A stretch of 64,000 bases of DNA, from assembly GCF_007829885.1 (NCBI RefSeq), contig NZ_VIWW01000001.1, forward strand, positions 496,001-560,000, in the 5' to 3' direction. The notes beneath the pieces were generated by a model. It was not told the origin of the DNA, searched no databases, and saw only the letters and a list, made by a program, of their open reading frames with translations. This DNA is from Streptomyces brevispora. Lineage in GTDB: Bacteria > Actinomycetota > Actinomycetes > Streptomycetales > Streptomycetaceae. Below, in pieces: positions 1 through 8,577 of the stretch (its first letter is position 1; each line of letters opens with the position of its first letter). A program made the position numbers and the translations under genes.

Positions 1-548
1 TCGACGGTCTTGCCCCGGTGCGAGGTGTTGCCGCGGCCGTTCTGCATACCGGCGCCGTAGAACTGCTCGTCGCCGCCGCGCGCGAGGGTCTGGGTGGTCT
101 TCTCGCCGTCCCAGCTCAGCCCCTTCGCCTCGGACCAGACCTGGCTCCCGTCGGCCCGGTGCAGGGCGAATCGCAGGGGCGACTTGTAGACACGCAGGGT
201 GACGTCGCCGGTGGAGAGGTCGTAGCGGTCGCTCCGCTCCTTCCAGTGGGTGCGGGGCGGCGACCCCTGGGGCAGCACGATGGCGTCGCCGGCCGGGTCG
301 GAGAACGTGCCGTCGGGGGCGAGTTCGATCCGGAAGGTCTCGGCGGACACGAAGCTGACGCGGGCCTCCGCCGTCCCCGCACGCAGGTGGTAGACGGATC
401 CGTCGGCCGAGAAGCCGGTGAGGTCGCCGACCGTCGACTCAGCGGGTGGGGCCGGATCCGCCTGGGCACTGCCCGGTCCCGAGAGGACGGCGAACAGTCC
501 CAGCAGCGCTGCAACTACTGCCGTTCTGATGCGTGTTGACGATTGCAT
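1..548 (-). CDS. GH31 family glycoside hydrolase, secreted (N-terminal part; runs off the left edge)
   Basis: Only the first 182 codons are present. Residues 1 to about 30 form a signal peptide: basic start, hydrophobic stretch, cleavage near AQA. The rest reads as the N-terminal beta-sandwich of an alpha-glucosidase/alpha-xylosidase (GH31), ending in QFYGAGMQNGRGNTSHRGK, which precedes the TIM barrel in that family. The catalytic aspartates lie outside the window, so substrate cannot be judged. The ATG at 548 has no Shine-Dalgarno sequence before it, and the upstream in-frame codons hit a stop, so the message may be leaderless or the start unusual. A LacI-like site touches the start. Expected role: exported hydrolysis of alpha-linked oligosaccharides. 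Confidence 0.8.
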   Translation of the reverse strand, partial: MQSSTRIRTAVVAALLGLFAVLSGPGSAQADPAPPAESTVGDLTGFSADGSVYHLRAGTAEARVSFVSAETFRIELAPDGTFSDPAGDAIVLPQGSPPRTHWKERSDRYDLSTGDVTLRVYKSPLRFALHRADGSQVWSEAKGLSWDGEKTTQTLARGGDEQFYGAGMQNGRGNTSHRGKTV

Positions 549-564
549 AGAGCGCTTTTAGCGC
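549..564. promoter_or_regulatory. LacI-type operator candidate at the GH31 start
   Basis: The stretch holds AGCGCT flanked by A/T (on the minus strand AAAAGCGCTCT), close to the AAAGCGCTTT core bound by LacI-family sugar repressors. It abuts the start codon at 548, where a bound repressor would block initiation. No LacI gene is in the window, so the regulator is inferred. Confidence 0.4.
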
Positions 565-596
565 AGCATCAAGCATTTGACCATGGACAAAACGGA

Positions 597-633
597 ATCG
601 GCCCCGAACTTCGTCAAGAAGTTCGGGGCCGAT
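597..633 (-). terminator. Terminator downstream of mshC
   Basis: Perfect 16-bp inverted repeat (597-612 with 618-633) with a five-base loop, 24 bases after the mshC stop. On the minus strand it is followed by a T-containing tract (TTCCGTTTTG). It separates the mshC operon from the GH31 gene. Confidence 0.8.
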
Positions 634-657
634 GAACGGGCTTGATACAGCGGGCAG

Positions 658-1887
658 TTACAGCGCGACACCGAGCAGCGCGTCGACGGTGCGCGAGACG
701 AGTCCCGGCGCCCCCTCGTCCGTGCCGCCGCCGGCGGTCTGCCGCTCGGCCCAGCGGTCCACGGCGGCCAGGGCTGCCGGGGCGTCCAGATCGTCGGCGA
801 GGGCCTCGCGGACCTCGTCGACGAGGGCGTCGGCGGACAGCCCGTCGGGCCGCGAGACGGCGGCGCGCCAGCGGGCGAGCCGGTCCACCGCGTCGGCGAG
901 CACCTGGTCGGTCCACTCCCAGTCGGAGCGGTAGTGGTGCGAGAGCAGTGCGAGACGGATCGCCGCCGGGTCCACGCCGTCGCGGCGGAGCACCGAGACG
1001 AAGACCAGGTTCCCCTTGGACTTGGACATCTTCTCGCCGTCCAGGCCGACCATGCCGGCGTGCACGTACGCCTGGGCGAACGGGTGCTCGCCGGTCAGCA
1101 CCTGGGCGTGCGAAGCGCCCATCTCGTGGTGCGGGAAGGCGAGGTCGGAGCCGCCCCCCTGAACGTCGAAGCCCATGCCGAGATGGTCCAGGGCGATGGC
1201 GACGCACTCGATGTGCCAGCCGGGCCGGCCGGCGCCGAGCGAGGCGCCGTCCCAGCTCGGCTCGCCCTCACGGGCGGCCATCCAGAGCATCGGGTCGAGG
1301 GGGTTCTTCTTCCCGGGGCGCTCCGGGTCGCCGCCGCGTTCGGCGGAGAGCAGTCGCATCGCCTCGGCGTCGAGGTTGGAGACCTGGCCGAAGCGCGGGT
1401 CGGTGTCGACGGAGAAGTACACATCGCCGTCGAGTTCGTAGGCGGCGCCCGCGTCGCGGAGTCGTTCGACGAGCGGCACGATGCCGGGTATCGCCTCGAC
1501 GGCTCCGATGTAGTGCTGCGGCGGGAGCATGCGCAGTGCGGTCATGTCCTCGCGGAACAGGGCCGTCTCACGCTCGGCGAGCTCGGTCCAGTCCTGACCG
1601 TCGCGCACGGCCCGCTCCAGCAGCGGATCGTCCACGTCGGTCACGTTCTGGACATAGTGAACCTGCCGCTTGGTGTCGAGCCACACGCGCTGAACGAGGT
1701 CGAACGCGTTGTAAGTCGCCGCATGACCCATATGGGTCGCGTCGTACGGCGTGATGCCGCAGACATAGATGCGGGCGACGGGACCGGGGTCAAGGGTGAT
1801 CCGTCCGCCGGTCGCGGTGTCGTGGATCCGAAGGTCGCGGCCCTTGCCAGGCAGGGCGGGGACCTCAGAAGCGGGCCAGGCATGCAT
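658..1887 (-). CDS. mshC: L-cysteine:1D-myo-inositol 2-amino-2-deoxy-alpha-D-glucopyranoside ligase (mycothiol synthesis)
   Basis: Cytoplasmic ATP-dependent enzyme that joins cysteine to GlcN-Ins in mycothiol synthesis. It is a cysteinyl-tRNA-synthetase paralogue. Visible are the zinc cysteine C43 in VCGITPYD, the HIGH-type motif HMGH (52-55), a GWHIECVAI zinc-site stretch, HHE, and the KMSKS loop [10 protein letters not shown] near residue 290. The ATG at 1887 (MHAWPAS) gives 409 residues, normal for MshC; an in-frame start further upstream would add 22 residues unlike the family. It is the last gene of a minus-strand run with the SCO1664 family, DUF3090 and phosphomutase genes. MshC rather than CysS because of its length and the lack of the tRNA-binding C-terminal domain. 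Confidence 0.93.
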   Translation of the reverse strand: MHAWPASEVPALPGKGRDLRIHDTATGGRITLDPGPVARIYVCGITPYDATHMGHAATYNAFDLVQRVWLDTKRQVHYVQNVTDVDDPLLERAVRDGQDWTELAERETALFREDMTALRMLPPQHYIGAVEAIPGIVPLVERLRDAGAAYELDGDVYFSVDTDPRFGQVSNLDAEAMRLLSAERGGDPERPGKKNPLDPMLWMAAREGEPSWDGASLGAGRPGWHIECVAIALDHLGMGFDVQGGGSDLAFPHHEMGASHAQVLTGEHPFAQAYVHAGMVGLDGEKMSKSKGNLVFVSVLRRDGVDPAAIRLALLSHHYRSDWEWTDQVLADAVDRLARWRAAVSRPDGLSADALVDEVREALADDLDAPAALAAVDRWAERQTAGGGTDEGAPGLVSRTVDALLGVAL

Positions 1888-2008
1888 GCGACGAGCGTAA
1901 CCGGACGCGGCTTCCGGATACGAACCGGAGGGGGAACCTGTCCGAAGAGGCACCCTTGCGCACGGCCCCGAACGGTGCCCCGTTCCCCCGGGGCTCCGCT
2001 CCCCAGCC

Positions 2009-2026
2009 CCCCGGACCGGTCCGGGG
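2009..2026. terminator. GC-rich perfect palindrome in the spacer before mshC
   Basis: CCCCGGACCGGTCCGGGG is a perfect 18-bp palindrome between the SCO1664-family stop (2065) and the mshC start (1887). It could form a hairpin that partly terminates or stabilises the operon transcript. There is no T tract, so the terminator call is weak. Confidence 0.35.
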
Positions 2027-2064
2027 AGGCGGTCGCACCAGGGGCCCGTCCGCCGGACCCCTGC

Positions 2065-2904
2065 CTACACCGGCGGCCACGGAATGGCAGGCCACCCGCC
2101 GCTCGGCTCCCGGTGGAGCCCCGTGGACCGCAGCCCCGCCACCCGGGCCCGCAGCGCCTCGATCTCGGCCGCGGTGATCAGTTCGCCCAGCCGGGTGACC
2201 AGTGCGGCCCCCGGTTCGAGCTCGTCGGCCAGCCGGTCCAGCACCTCCACCGCCTCCACGGGCAACGGCTCGCCCGCCCAGCCCCACAGCAGGGTCCGCA
2301 GCTTGTCCTCGGCGTTGAAGGTGACGCCGTGATCGATGCCGTACAGCCGGCCGTCGGGGGCGGGCAGCAGGTGTCCACCCTTCCGGTCGCCGTTGTTGAT
2401 CACCGCGTCGAGGACCGCGAGCCGCCGCAGCCGCGGATCGTCCGCGTGGACCAGCAGCGCCGTCCTGCCCTCCCCGACCTCGGCGAGGGCCACGGCCTTC
2501 CAGCCCTCGTCCGGCTCCTCGTCCTCGACGAGCGCGAGCAGTCGGGGGCCGTCCTCCTCCTGTGGCGCCGCCTCGATCCACAGCTGGCACATGCCCTGGC
2601 CGTAGGGCCCGTCCCGCAGCACGGTCGGTGGCACCAGGCCCCATCCCGTCGCCTCGGAGACCTCGTACGCGGCCACCTCGCGCTGGGCGAGCGTGCCGTC
2701 GGGGAAGTCCCACAGGGGCTGTTCGCCGGCCACCGGCTTGTAGACGCAGTGCGTCTGCTCGCCCTCGTACGCGACCGAGCAGTACAGCACCGCGTTGGAG
2801 GCCCCTCGGACCCGTCCGAGGACGGTGAGCTCGCCCTTGCCGAGCAGGGTCATCCGCTCGGCGTCGGTCAGGCCCCGCGGCGGTATCCGTTCTGGCGGGG
2901 GCAT
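2065..2904 (-). CDS. SCO1664 family conserved protein (kinase-like fold)
   Basis: 279 residues. It matches the actinobacterial SCO1664 family, found next to mshC. The middle has YKPVAGEQPLWDFPDGTLAQRE, then VLDAVINNGDRKGGHLL and LYGIDHGVTFN. These resemble a PI3/PI4-kinase-type fold: a lysine, then D-x-x-x-x-N and DHG motifs in place of the catalytic and metal-binding loops. Its substrate is unknown to me. The ATG at 2904 lies inside the end of the DUF3090 gene (37-base overlap), so the two are probably translationally coupled. Linkage to mshC suggests a thiol- or phospho-metabolic role, but that is inference. Confidence 0.75.
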   Translation of the reverse strand: MPPPERIPPRGLTDAERMTLLGKGELTVLGRVRGASNAVLYCSVAYEGEQTHCVYKPVAGEQPLWDFPDGTLAQREVAAYEVSEATGWGLVPPTVLRDGPYGQGMCQLWIEAAPQEEDGPRLLALVEDEEPDEGWKAVALAEVGEGRTALLVHADDPRLRRLAVLDAVINNGDRKGGHLLPAPDGRLYGIDHGVTFNAEDKLRTLLWGWAGEPLPVEAVEVLDRLADELEPGAALVTRLGELITAAEIEALRARVAGLRSTGLHREPSGGWPAIPWPPV

Positions 2905-3458
2905 ACGTGTCCTTCCGGATCGAGCGGGAGGCTGCACAGCGGGCACGGCGGGCGGCCGGCGTTCACGACGTCCAGGGCGCGTTTGGCGAACGCGCGGGCC
3001 TGCGCTCCGCTGAGCCGGACCCGGAGCATCGGCGGGCCGTTCTCCTCGTCCTGGAGCAGTCGCTCCTCGGCCTCCGCGAGATCCTCGACGGATTCCGCTT
3101 CCAGCTCGACCAGGGCCTGCGCCTCGACGATCATGCGTTGTTCCTCGCCGTCCCAGGCGAGTGCCATCGTGCCGACCCGGAACTCCTCCTCGACGGGGAC
3201 GTCGAGCGGAGCGGTGTCGGTGACGTCCATCGGGGCCACTGCGGGCACCGGGGAGTTCCCCCCGGTGCGCCGGACCACTTCGTCGAGCAGTTCGTCCACG
3301 CGCTCGGCGAGCGCGGCGACTTGGGTCTTCTCCAGGGCAACGCTGGTGACACGTCCGCCTGAGGATGCCTGCAGGAAGAACGTACGACGTCCAGGCAGCC
3401 CGACCGTACCGGCCACGAAACGGTCCGGGGGGTCGTAGAGGAACACCTGACGGGACAC
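2868..3458 (-). CDS. DUF3090 family conserved protein
   Basis: 196 residues starting MSRQVFLYDPPDRFVAGTVG, the typical opening of the actinobacterial DUF3090 family. It is soluble, with no membrane segment. The C-terminus carries a probable metal knuckle, CPLCSLPLDPEGHVCP (CxxC then C). An acidic helical stretch lies around residues 110-145. Its 3' end overlaps the SCO1664-family start. Function unknown. The tight and conserved grouping with mshC suggests these proteins work together. Confidence 0.75.
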   Translation of the reverse strand: MSRQVFLYDPPDRFVAGTVGLPGRRTFFLQASSGGRVTSVALEKTQVAALAERVDELLDEVVRRTGGNSPVPAVAPMDVTDTAPLDVPVEEEFRVGTMALAWDGEEQRMIVEAQALVELEAESVEDLAEAEERLLQDEENGPPMLRVRLSGAQARAFAKRALDVVNAGRPPCPLCSLPLDPEGHVCPRQNGYRRGA

Positions 3459-3564
3459 GTCCTGTCTCCCTTGTGATTTGACGCGGATGAGGGTTCGGCC
3501 GGGGCCCGGGAGAGTCCTCCCGGAAAAGGCGCCTACGGCGCGTCCACCCTACTGCGCGGAGCGA

Positions 3565-4275
3565 TCACGGCGCCCCAGCGCCGCCCCCGACCGCGGCGTC
3601 CGCGGCTCCGCCGGCCGCCTTGCCCTCGTCAGGAGCCGGTACGCGCGGCACCAACGGGGCGAGGTCGCCCGTGTCACCGAGCCTCAGCAGGAACGGCCTC
3701 AGCCGGGTGTAGCGGATCGCGGTGACCGAGCACGGGTCGGCGTGGACCCGCTGGAAGAGGTCCAGATGCATGCCGAGCGCGTCGGCGACAAGGGACTTGA
3801 TGATGTCGCCGTGCGAGCACATCAGGTAGACGGCGCTCTCGCCGTGCTCCGCCTCGATCCGCGCGTTCCACTCCCGTACCGCGTCGACGGCGCGTGCCTG
3901 CATCGCCCTCATGGACTCGCCGCCGGGGAACGCCGCCGCCGACGGGTGCTGCTGCACGACCGCCATCAGCGGATCGTCGGCGAGCTCGGCGAGCTTGCGG
4001 CCCGCCCAGTCCCCGTAGTCGCACTCGCTGATCCGCTCCTCGGTGTGCAGCGGCAGGTCCGGCCGGGCGTCGAGCAGCGGCCGCAGGGTCTCCCGGCAGC
4101 GCTGCAAGGGGCTGGTGACGGCCGCGGCGAGGGGCAGTGCGGCCAGCCGTCCGGGGAGTGCTGCGGCCTGCTCGGCGCCGCGCTCGTCGAGCGCTACGCC
4201 GGGGGTCCGGCCCGCGAGCACCCCGGCCGTGTTGGCGGTGGAGCGGCCGTGGCGTACGAGGATCAGGGTGGGCAT
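3565..4275 (-). CDS. Histidine phosphatase / phosphoglycerate-mutase-like protein (MSMEG_4193 family)
   Basis: 236 residues. The N-terminal LVRHGRSTAN is the RHG phosphohistidine motif of the histidine-phosphatase superfamily. The second catalytic histidine is in CSHGDIIKSL, and EYGD-type residues (ISECDYGDW) sit between. The C-terminal 25 residues are low-complexity Ala/Gly. Probable role: phosphatase on a small phosphorylated metabolite; the substrate is not readable. First gene of the minus-strand set with DUF3090, SCO1664 and mshC, separated from DUF3090 by 106 bases. The magnesium transporter diverges from it. Confidence 0.8.
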   Translation of the reverse strand: MPTLILVRHGRSTANTAGVLAGRTPGVALDERGAEQAAALPGRLAALPLAAAVTSPLQRCRETLRPLLDARPDLPLHTEERISECDYGDWAGRKLAELADDPLMAVVQQHPSAAAFPGGESMRAMQARAVDAVREWNARIEAEHGESAVYLMCSHGDIIKSLVADALGMHLDLFQRVHADPCSVTAIRYTRLRPFLLRLGDTGDLAPLVPRVPAPDEGKAAGGAADAAVGGGAGAP

Positions 4276-4334
4276 AGCGGCCAGCGTAGGCCGACGCTCC
4301 GGGAAAGGTGCATCCGGGACCGTGGCAGGGCAGA

Positions 4335-5330
4335 ATGCGCGCCGTGATTGTGGACTGCGCCATCTACCGGGACGGACGCCGTACCGACGGCCCCGCCGAC
4401 TTCTCCGACGCCCTCGACGAGGCCCGGGCCACCGGTGACGCCTTCTTGTGGATCGGCCTCCACGAGCCGACGGAGAAGGAGTTCGACCTGGTCAGCAGCG
4501 AGTTCGGGCTGCACCCGCTCGCCGTGGAGGACGCCCTGGCCGCGCACCAGCGGCCGAAGCTGGAGGTGTACGACGACTCGCTGTTCGCGGTGATAAAGCC
4601 GGTCGCGTACGACCACGAGAACGACACGGTCAGCACGGACGAACTGATGGCGTTCATAGGCGACTCGTTCGTGGTGACGGTCCGGCACGGCGAGGCCGCG
4701 CCGCTGGCCGCCGTGCGCCGCCGGCTGGAGGCCGACGCCGATCTGCTCAAGCACGGGCCCACGGCGGTGCTGTACGCGATCAGCGACGCGGTCGTGGACC
4801 ACTACATCGATGTCGCGGGCGAACTCCAGGTCGACCTGGAGGAGCTGGAGACGCAGGTCTTCGCCCCGACCGCCACCGGCGACTCGAAGAACACCGCGGC
4901 CCGCATCTACACGTTCAAGCGCCAGGTGCTGGAGTTCCGCAGGGCGACCGGCCCGCTGGCCTCCCCGATGGCCCGGCTGGCGAGCGCGGCGGTGCCCTTC
5001 GTCCGCGAACAGTCGCAGCCGTTCTTCCGGGACGTCCAGGACCATCTGACGCGTGCCAACGAGCAGGTGGAGGGCCTCGACCGGCTGCTCTCCGACATCC
5101 TGTCCGCGCATCTCGCCCAGATGGGGGTCCGGCAGAACGACGACATGCGCAAGATCTCGTCCTGGGCGGCGATGGCCGCGGTACCGACCATGGTCGCGGG
5201 GATCTACGGCATGAACTTCAAGCACATGCCGGAGCTGCGCTGGGTGTGGGCCTATCCGACGGTGGTCCTGCTGATGGCGGGCGTGGTCCTCGGCCTGTAC
5301 CGCCAGTTCAAGCGACGCGGCTGGCTCTGA
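4335..5330 (+). CDS. corA: CorA-family magnesium/cobalt transporter
   Basis: 331 residues. Large N-terminal cytoplasmic domain (1 to about 260) rich in acidic helices, then two C-terminal membrane helices. The signature YGMN (near residue 293) sits between them, followed by the FKHMPE loop and a basic tail KRRGWL. Forms a pentameric inner-membrane channel for Mg2+/Co2+ in this family. The ATG at 4335 (MRAVIVDCAIY) follows GGCAGGG; a GTG at 4344 is an alternative. The gene ends 14 bases before the convergent ferritin-like gene, with no clear terminator between. Confidence 0.88.
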   Translation: MRAVIVDCAIYRDGRRTDGPADFSDALDEARATGDAFLWIGLHEPTEKEFDLVSSEFGLHPLAVEDALAAHQRPKLEVYDDSLFAVIKPVAYDHENDTVSTDELMAFIGDSFVVTVRHGEAAPLAAVRRRLEADADLLKHGPTAVLYAISDAVVDHYIDVAGELQVDLEELETQVFAPTATGDSKNTAARIYTFKRQVLEFRRATGPLASPMARLASAAVPFVREQSQPFFRDVQDHLTRANEQVEGLDRLLSDILSAHLAQMGVRQNDDMRKISSWAAMAAVPTMVAGIYGMNFKHMPELRWVWAYPTVVLLMAGVVLGLYRQFKRRGWL

Positions 5331-5344
5331 GGAGGGGGAGATCG

Positions 5345-6133
5345 TCAGCCGTACTCGGGTGCCGGGACGGCCGGCCCGCCCAGCGCGTCGCGCCGCTCGG
5401 GCAGGGCCAGGCTCACCATGCGCCGCCAGCCCACCAGGCGCTCGTACGCGTAGACGGCGTGGATTCCCGCGGCCAACGCCGCGGCCTTGGCCCTCGGCCA
5501 GCCCAGGATGCGGCCCATGTGGTCCATCACGGCGAGGCTGACGTCGCGGTAGACCCGGATCTCGCCGAGTGCGCACTCGCGCAGGATGCTCTGGATCGTA
5601 CGGCCGTGTCCCGACCTGGCGAAGCGCAGCAGTTCCTCGTGGCAGTACGCCAGGTGGTTGTCCTCGTCGTGCGAGATCATCCGCACCGCGCGGCCGAGGT
5701 CGGGGTGGTCGGCGAAGTACCTCCGCAGCAGTCGCATCTGCTCGGAGGCGCGCTGCTCGGTCACCCGGCTGTGTGCCAGGTAAGTGATGATGTCGCGCTC
5801 GGCGAGCGGCTCCTCACGCCCCAGCTGCTCATGGGCGAGGCCGATGCCGTACTGCTCCAGCAGCATCGTGTAGTCGGTCTCGTGCGGGACCTCGACGGGC
5901 GCCAGACCGCGCTTCCTGAGCAGGGCGTGGAAGATCCGGCCGTGCTTGTCCTCGTCGGCGCCGTGCCGGGTGATCTTCGGGGCCAGCGCCCGCTGGCTCG
6001 CGGGTACGAGGGCCGCGATGCGGCCGTTCTCCCAGCCTCCCTGGGACTCGCCGCCGGCGGCGATGGAGCAGAACAGCCGGAACGACTCGTCGTCGTCGAG
6101 GATCTCCTGGAACAGCTTCTTCGCCGAGAGCAT
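5345..6133 (-). CDS. Ferritin-like domain protein
   Basis: 262 residues, mostly helical. Motif spacing suits a ferritin-like di-iron four-helix bundle: CSIAAGGESQGGW early, ITRHGADEDKHGRIF (E/D-x-x-H type) near 60, and MISHDEDNHLAYCHEELLRF (E/D-x-x-H again) near 160. Likely an iron-binding oxygenase or storage-type protein; the substrate is unknown. The ATG at 6133 is preceded by GGAGGTGGCAGTG, a strong ribosome-binding site. It stands alone, convergent with corA. The pairing with a metal transporter may be coincidental. Confidence 0.7.
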   Translation of the reverse strand: MLSAKKLFQEILDDDESFRLFCSIAAGGESQGGWENGRIAALVPASQRALAPKITRHGADEDKHGRIFHALLRKRGLAPVEVPHETDYTMLLEQYGIGLAHEQLGREEPLAERDIITYLAHSRVTEQRASEQMRLLRRYFADHPDLGRAVRMISHDEDNHLAYCHEELLRFARSGHGRTIQSILRECALGEIRVYRDVSLAVMDHMGRILGWPRAKAAALAAGIHAVYAYERLVGWRRMVSLALPERRDALGGPAVPAPEYG

Positions 6134-6403
6134 CACTGCCACCTCCGTACCGGCATCCGCCGAGCGACAGTCAAGTGCTCCCAGCTCCGACGGGCAACAG
6201 GAGGGCCCCCGGACTGGACCGAACGTGCACCCGGCACGGTCCTGGGCGCGCACATGACGAATCGTTTCCGCATGCGCCCCGTAACCCAACCGCCTCCGAC
6301 CGCGTTGTTCCGCGTGACGGCCGTGGCGGGGAGCCCCCGAGCCCCCACCACGGCCGCAGTGCTGCCCGGGAGCCGGGCGATGCCGCTTCCGCGGCCTCTC
6401 AGG

Positions 6404-7453
6404 TCAGGCGAGCCCGGACCGCTCCAGCGCGTCCGTACCGGCGCGCAGCGCGGCGATCCGCTCGTCGAGCGTGAAGCCGGCCGGGGCCAGGGTCAGGGTC
6501 GTGACGCCCGCGGCCGCGTAGGCCTGCATGCGGTCGGCGATCCGCTCCACCGACCCCAGCAGCGTGGTCTGGTCGATCAGCTGGTGCGGTACGGCGGCGG
6601 CCGCACCGCTCTTGTCGCCGGACAGGTACTTGTCCTGGATCTCGGCGGCTTCCTTCTCGTACCCCATGCGCTGGGCGAGCTGGTTGTAGAAGTTCTGCTT
6701 GCGGCTGCCCATGCCGCCGACGTACAGCGCGGTGTACGGCCGGAACATGTCGGCGAGGCCGTTGACGTCGTCGCCGATGGCGAGCGGCAGGGTCGGGCAG
6801 ACGTCGAAGCCCTCCATCGTCAGGCCGGCTTTCTCACGGCCCGCCCGCAGGTGCTTCACCGCGGTGTCCTCCAGGTGGTCCGCGGAGGGGAAGATCAGCA
6901 GCGCCCCGTCGGCGATCTCGCCGGTCTGCTCCAGGTTCTTCGGGCCGATCGCGGCGATGTACAGCGGGATGTGCTCGCGCTGCGGGTGGACGGTCAGCTT
7001 GATCGGCTTGCCCGGACCGTCCGGCAGCGGGAGCGTCCAGTGCTGCCCCTCGTACGACAGCCGCTCGCGGGTCATCGCCTTGCGGACGATCTCGACGTAC
7101 TCCCGGGTGCGGGCCAGCGGCTTGTCGAACTTGACGCCGTACCAGCCCTCGGAGACCTGCGGCCCCGACACCCCGAGGCCGAGCCGGAACCGGCCGCCGG
7201 ACAGCGAGTCGAGGGTGGCCGCGGTCATCGCCGTCATGGCGGGCTGGCGGGCCGGGATCTGCATGATCGCGGAGCCGACGTCGATGGACTCGGTCTGCGC
7301 GGCCACCCAGGTGAGCACGGTCGGCGCGTCCGAGCCGTAGGCCTCGGCCGCCCAGCAGACGTCGTAGCCGAGCCGGTCGGCCTCCTGCGCGACGGCGAGG
7401 TTGTCCCCGTCCATACCCGCGCCCCAGTAACCGAGATTGATGCCGAGCCGCAT
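6404..7453 (-). CDS. F420-dependent LLM-class oxidoreductase
   Basis: 349 residues, luciferase-like monooxygenase TIM barrel. MRLGINLGYWG at the start, a WAAEAYGSDAPT stretch, IMQIPARQPAMTAMTAATLDSLSGGRFRLGLGVSGPQVSEGWYG and PLYIAAIGPKNLE are typical of actinobacterial F420-dependent reductases of the mer/Fgd type. Cytoplasmic redox enzyme; substrate unknown. Ribosome-binding site AAGGGGAGCGGCT before the ATG at 7453. A perfect palindrome sits 12 bases upstream, so expression is probably repressor-controlled. Confidence 0.85.
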   Translation of the reverse strand: MRLGINLGYWGAGMDGDNLAVAQEADRLGYDVCWAAEAYGSDAPTVLTWVAAQTESIDVGSAIMQIPARQPAMTAMTAATLDSLSGGRFRLGLGVSGPQVSEGWYGVKFDKPLARTREYVEIVRKAMTRERLSYEGQHWTLPLPDGPGKPIKLTVHPQREHIPLYIAAIGPKNLEQTGEIADGALLIFPSADHLEDTAVKHLRAGREKAGLTMEGFDVCPTLPLAIGDDVNGLADMFRPYTALYVGGMGSRKQNFYNQLAQRMGYEKEAAEIQDKYLSGDKSGAAAAVPHQLIDQTTLLGSVERIADRMQAYAAAGVTTLTLAPAGFTLDERIAALRAGTDALERSGLA

Positions 7454-7464
7454 AGCCGCTCCCC

Positions 7465-7478
7465 TTACTGATCAGTAA
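7465..7478. promoter_or_regulatory. Perfect palindromic operator before the F420 oxidoreductase
   Basis: TTACTGATCAGTAA is a perfect 14-bp palindrome ending 12 bases before the start codon at 7453 and touching the ribosome-binding site. The half-site TTACTGA is typical of TetR-type operators. No adjacent regulator gene identifies the protein that binds it. Confidence 0.55.
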
Positions 7479-7593
7479 CGTCCCTGTGTTCCGGACTCTA
7501 GCGCGCGGGAACGGGATCCGGCAGGGGCGACCCGGGCCCCGGTCGTCCACAGCCCCGCGCCGAGCGGAGCCACGGCCAGTAATCTCAGCGCCC

Positions 7594-8577
7594 ATGGAGC
7601 AGAGGCATCTCGGCCGCACCGGCCTTCGAGTGTCCCGGATCGGGCTCGGCACCCTCACCTGGGGCCGGGACACCGACGAGCACGACGCTGCCGAGCAGCT
7701 GAAGGCCTTCTGGGAGGTGGGCGGCACCCTGGTCGACACCGCGGACGTGTACGGCGCCGGCGAGTCGGAGTACCTGCTCGGGCGCCTCGTCGAGAACCTG
7801 GTGCCGCGGCACGATCTGGTCATCGCCACCAAGGCCGGCAACGTGCTCGATCCGTACCGCAGGTTCAACGGTTCGCGCGGACATCTGCTGGCGGCCCTCG
7901 ACGCCTCGCTGGACCGGCTCGGCACGGACTACGTGGACCTGTGGCAGCTGCACGCCTTCGACCCGGTGACGCCGCTGGACGAGACGCTCCAGGCTCTGGA
8001 CCTGGCGGTGTCCAGCGGGCGCGCCCGCTATGCGGGGGTGTCGAACTTCTGCGGCTGGCAGCTGGCCAAGGCCGCGACCTGGCAGCTGGCCTCGCCCGGT
8101 GTGCGGACCCGGCTGGCCAGTACGCAGATGGAGTACTCGCTGCTGCAACGGGGCGTGGAGCGCGAGGTGCTGCCGGCCGCTCTCGACCTCGGCGTGGGGC
8201 TGCTGCCGTCGTCGCCCCTGGGCCGGGGCGTGCTGACCGCCAAGTACCGCACCGGCACCCCGGCGGACTCACGCGGCGCGTCCGAGCGGCTGGCCCCGTT
8301 CGTCGAGCCGTATCTCGACGATCCGGCGAGCCGCATCGTGGAGGCCGTGGCGACCGCGGCCGACGGGCTGGCCACGACGGCCCTCCAGGTGGCGCTCGCC
8401 TGGGTGCGGGACCGGCCGGGGGTGGTGGCCCCGATCGTCGGCGCGCGCAACGCGCGGCAGCTCGCGGAGGCATTGTCAGTGGAGACGCTTAGTCTTCCTG
8501 ACGAGATCTGCCGCGCGCTCGACGATGTGTCGGCGCCCGTGCACCGCTATCCCGACCAGGACTGGAGCACGCTGTGA
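7594..8577 (+). CDS. Aldo/keto reductase
   Basis: 327 residues. MEQRHLGRTGLRVSRIGLGTLTWG is the classical start. DTADVYGAGESE carries the catalytic Asp/Tyr, VIATKAG the Lys, and LWQLHAFD the His of the AKR tetrad. The C-terminal half has the NADPH-binding SPLGRGVL and PIVGARNARQL stretches. Reduces aldehydes or ketones with NADPH in the cytoplasm; physiological substrate unknown. Its stop overlaps the GTG of the next gene (GTGA), so the two are translationally coupled although their predicted functions are unrelated. Confidence 0.88.
   Translation: MEQRHLGRTGLRVSRIGLGTLTWGRDTDEHDAAEQLKAFWEVGGTLVDTADVYGAGESEYLLGRLVENLVPRHDLVIATKAGNVLDPYRRFNGSRGHLLAALDASLDRLGTDYVDLWQLHAFDPVTPLDETLQALDLAVSSGRARYAGVSNFCGWQLAKAATWQLASPGVRTRLASTQMEYSLLQRGVEREVLPAALDLGVGLLPSSPLGRGVLTAKYRTGTPADSRGASERLAPFVEPYLDDPASRIVEAVATAADGLATTALQVALAWVRDRPGVVAPIVGARNARQLAEALSVETLSLPDEICRALDDVSAPVHRYPDQDWSTL

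Noticed and set aside
934..3438. Long plus-strand open frame across mshC and the SCO1664 gene
   Set aside because: Antisense shadow of well-matched minus-strand genes; its protein has no motif, and GC-rich third positions create it.
4448..7471. 1007-codon plus-strand open frame
   Set aside because: Runs out of frame through corA, then antisense to the ferritin-like and F420 genes; its translation is low-complexity Arg/Gly/Pro.
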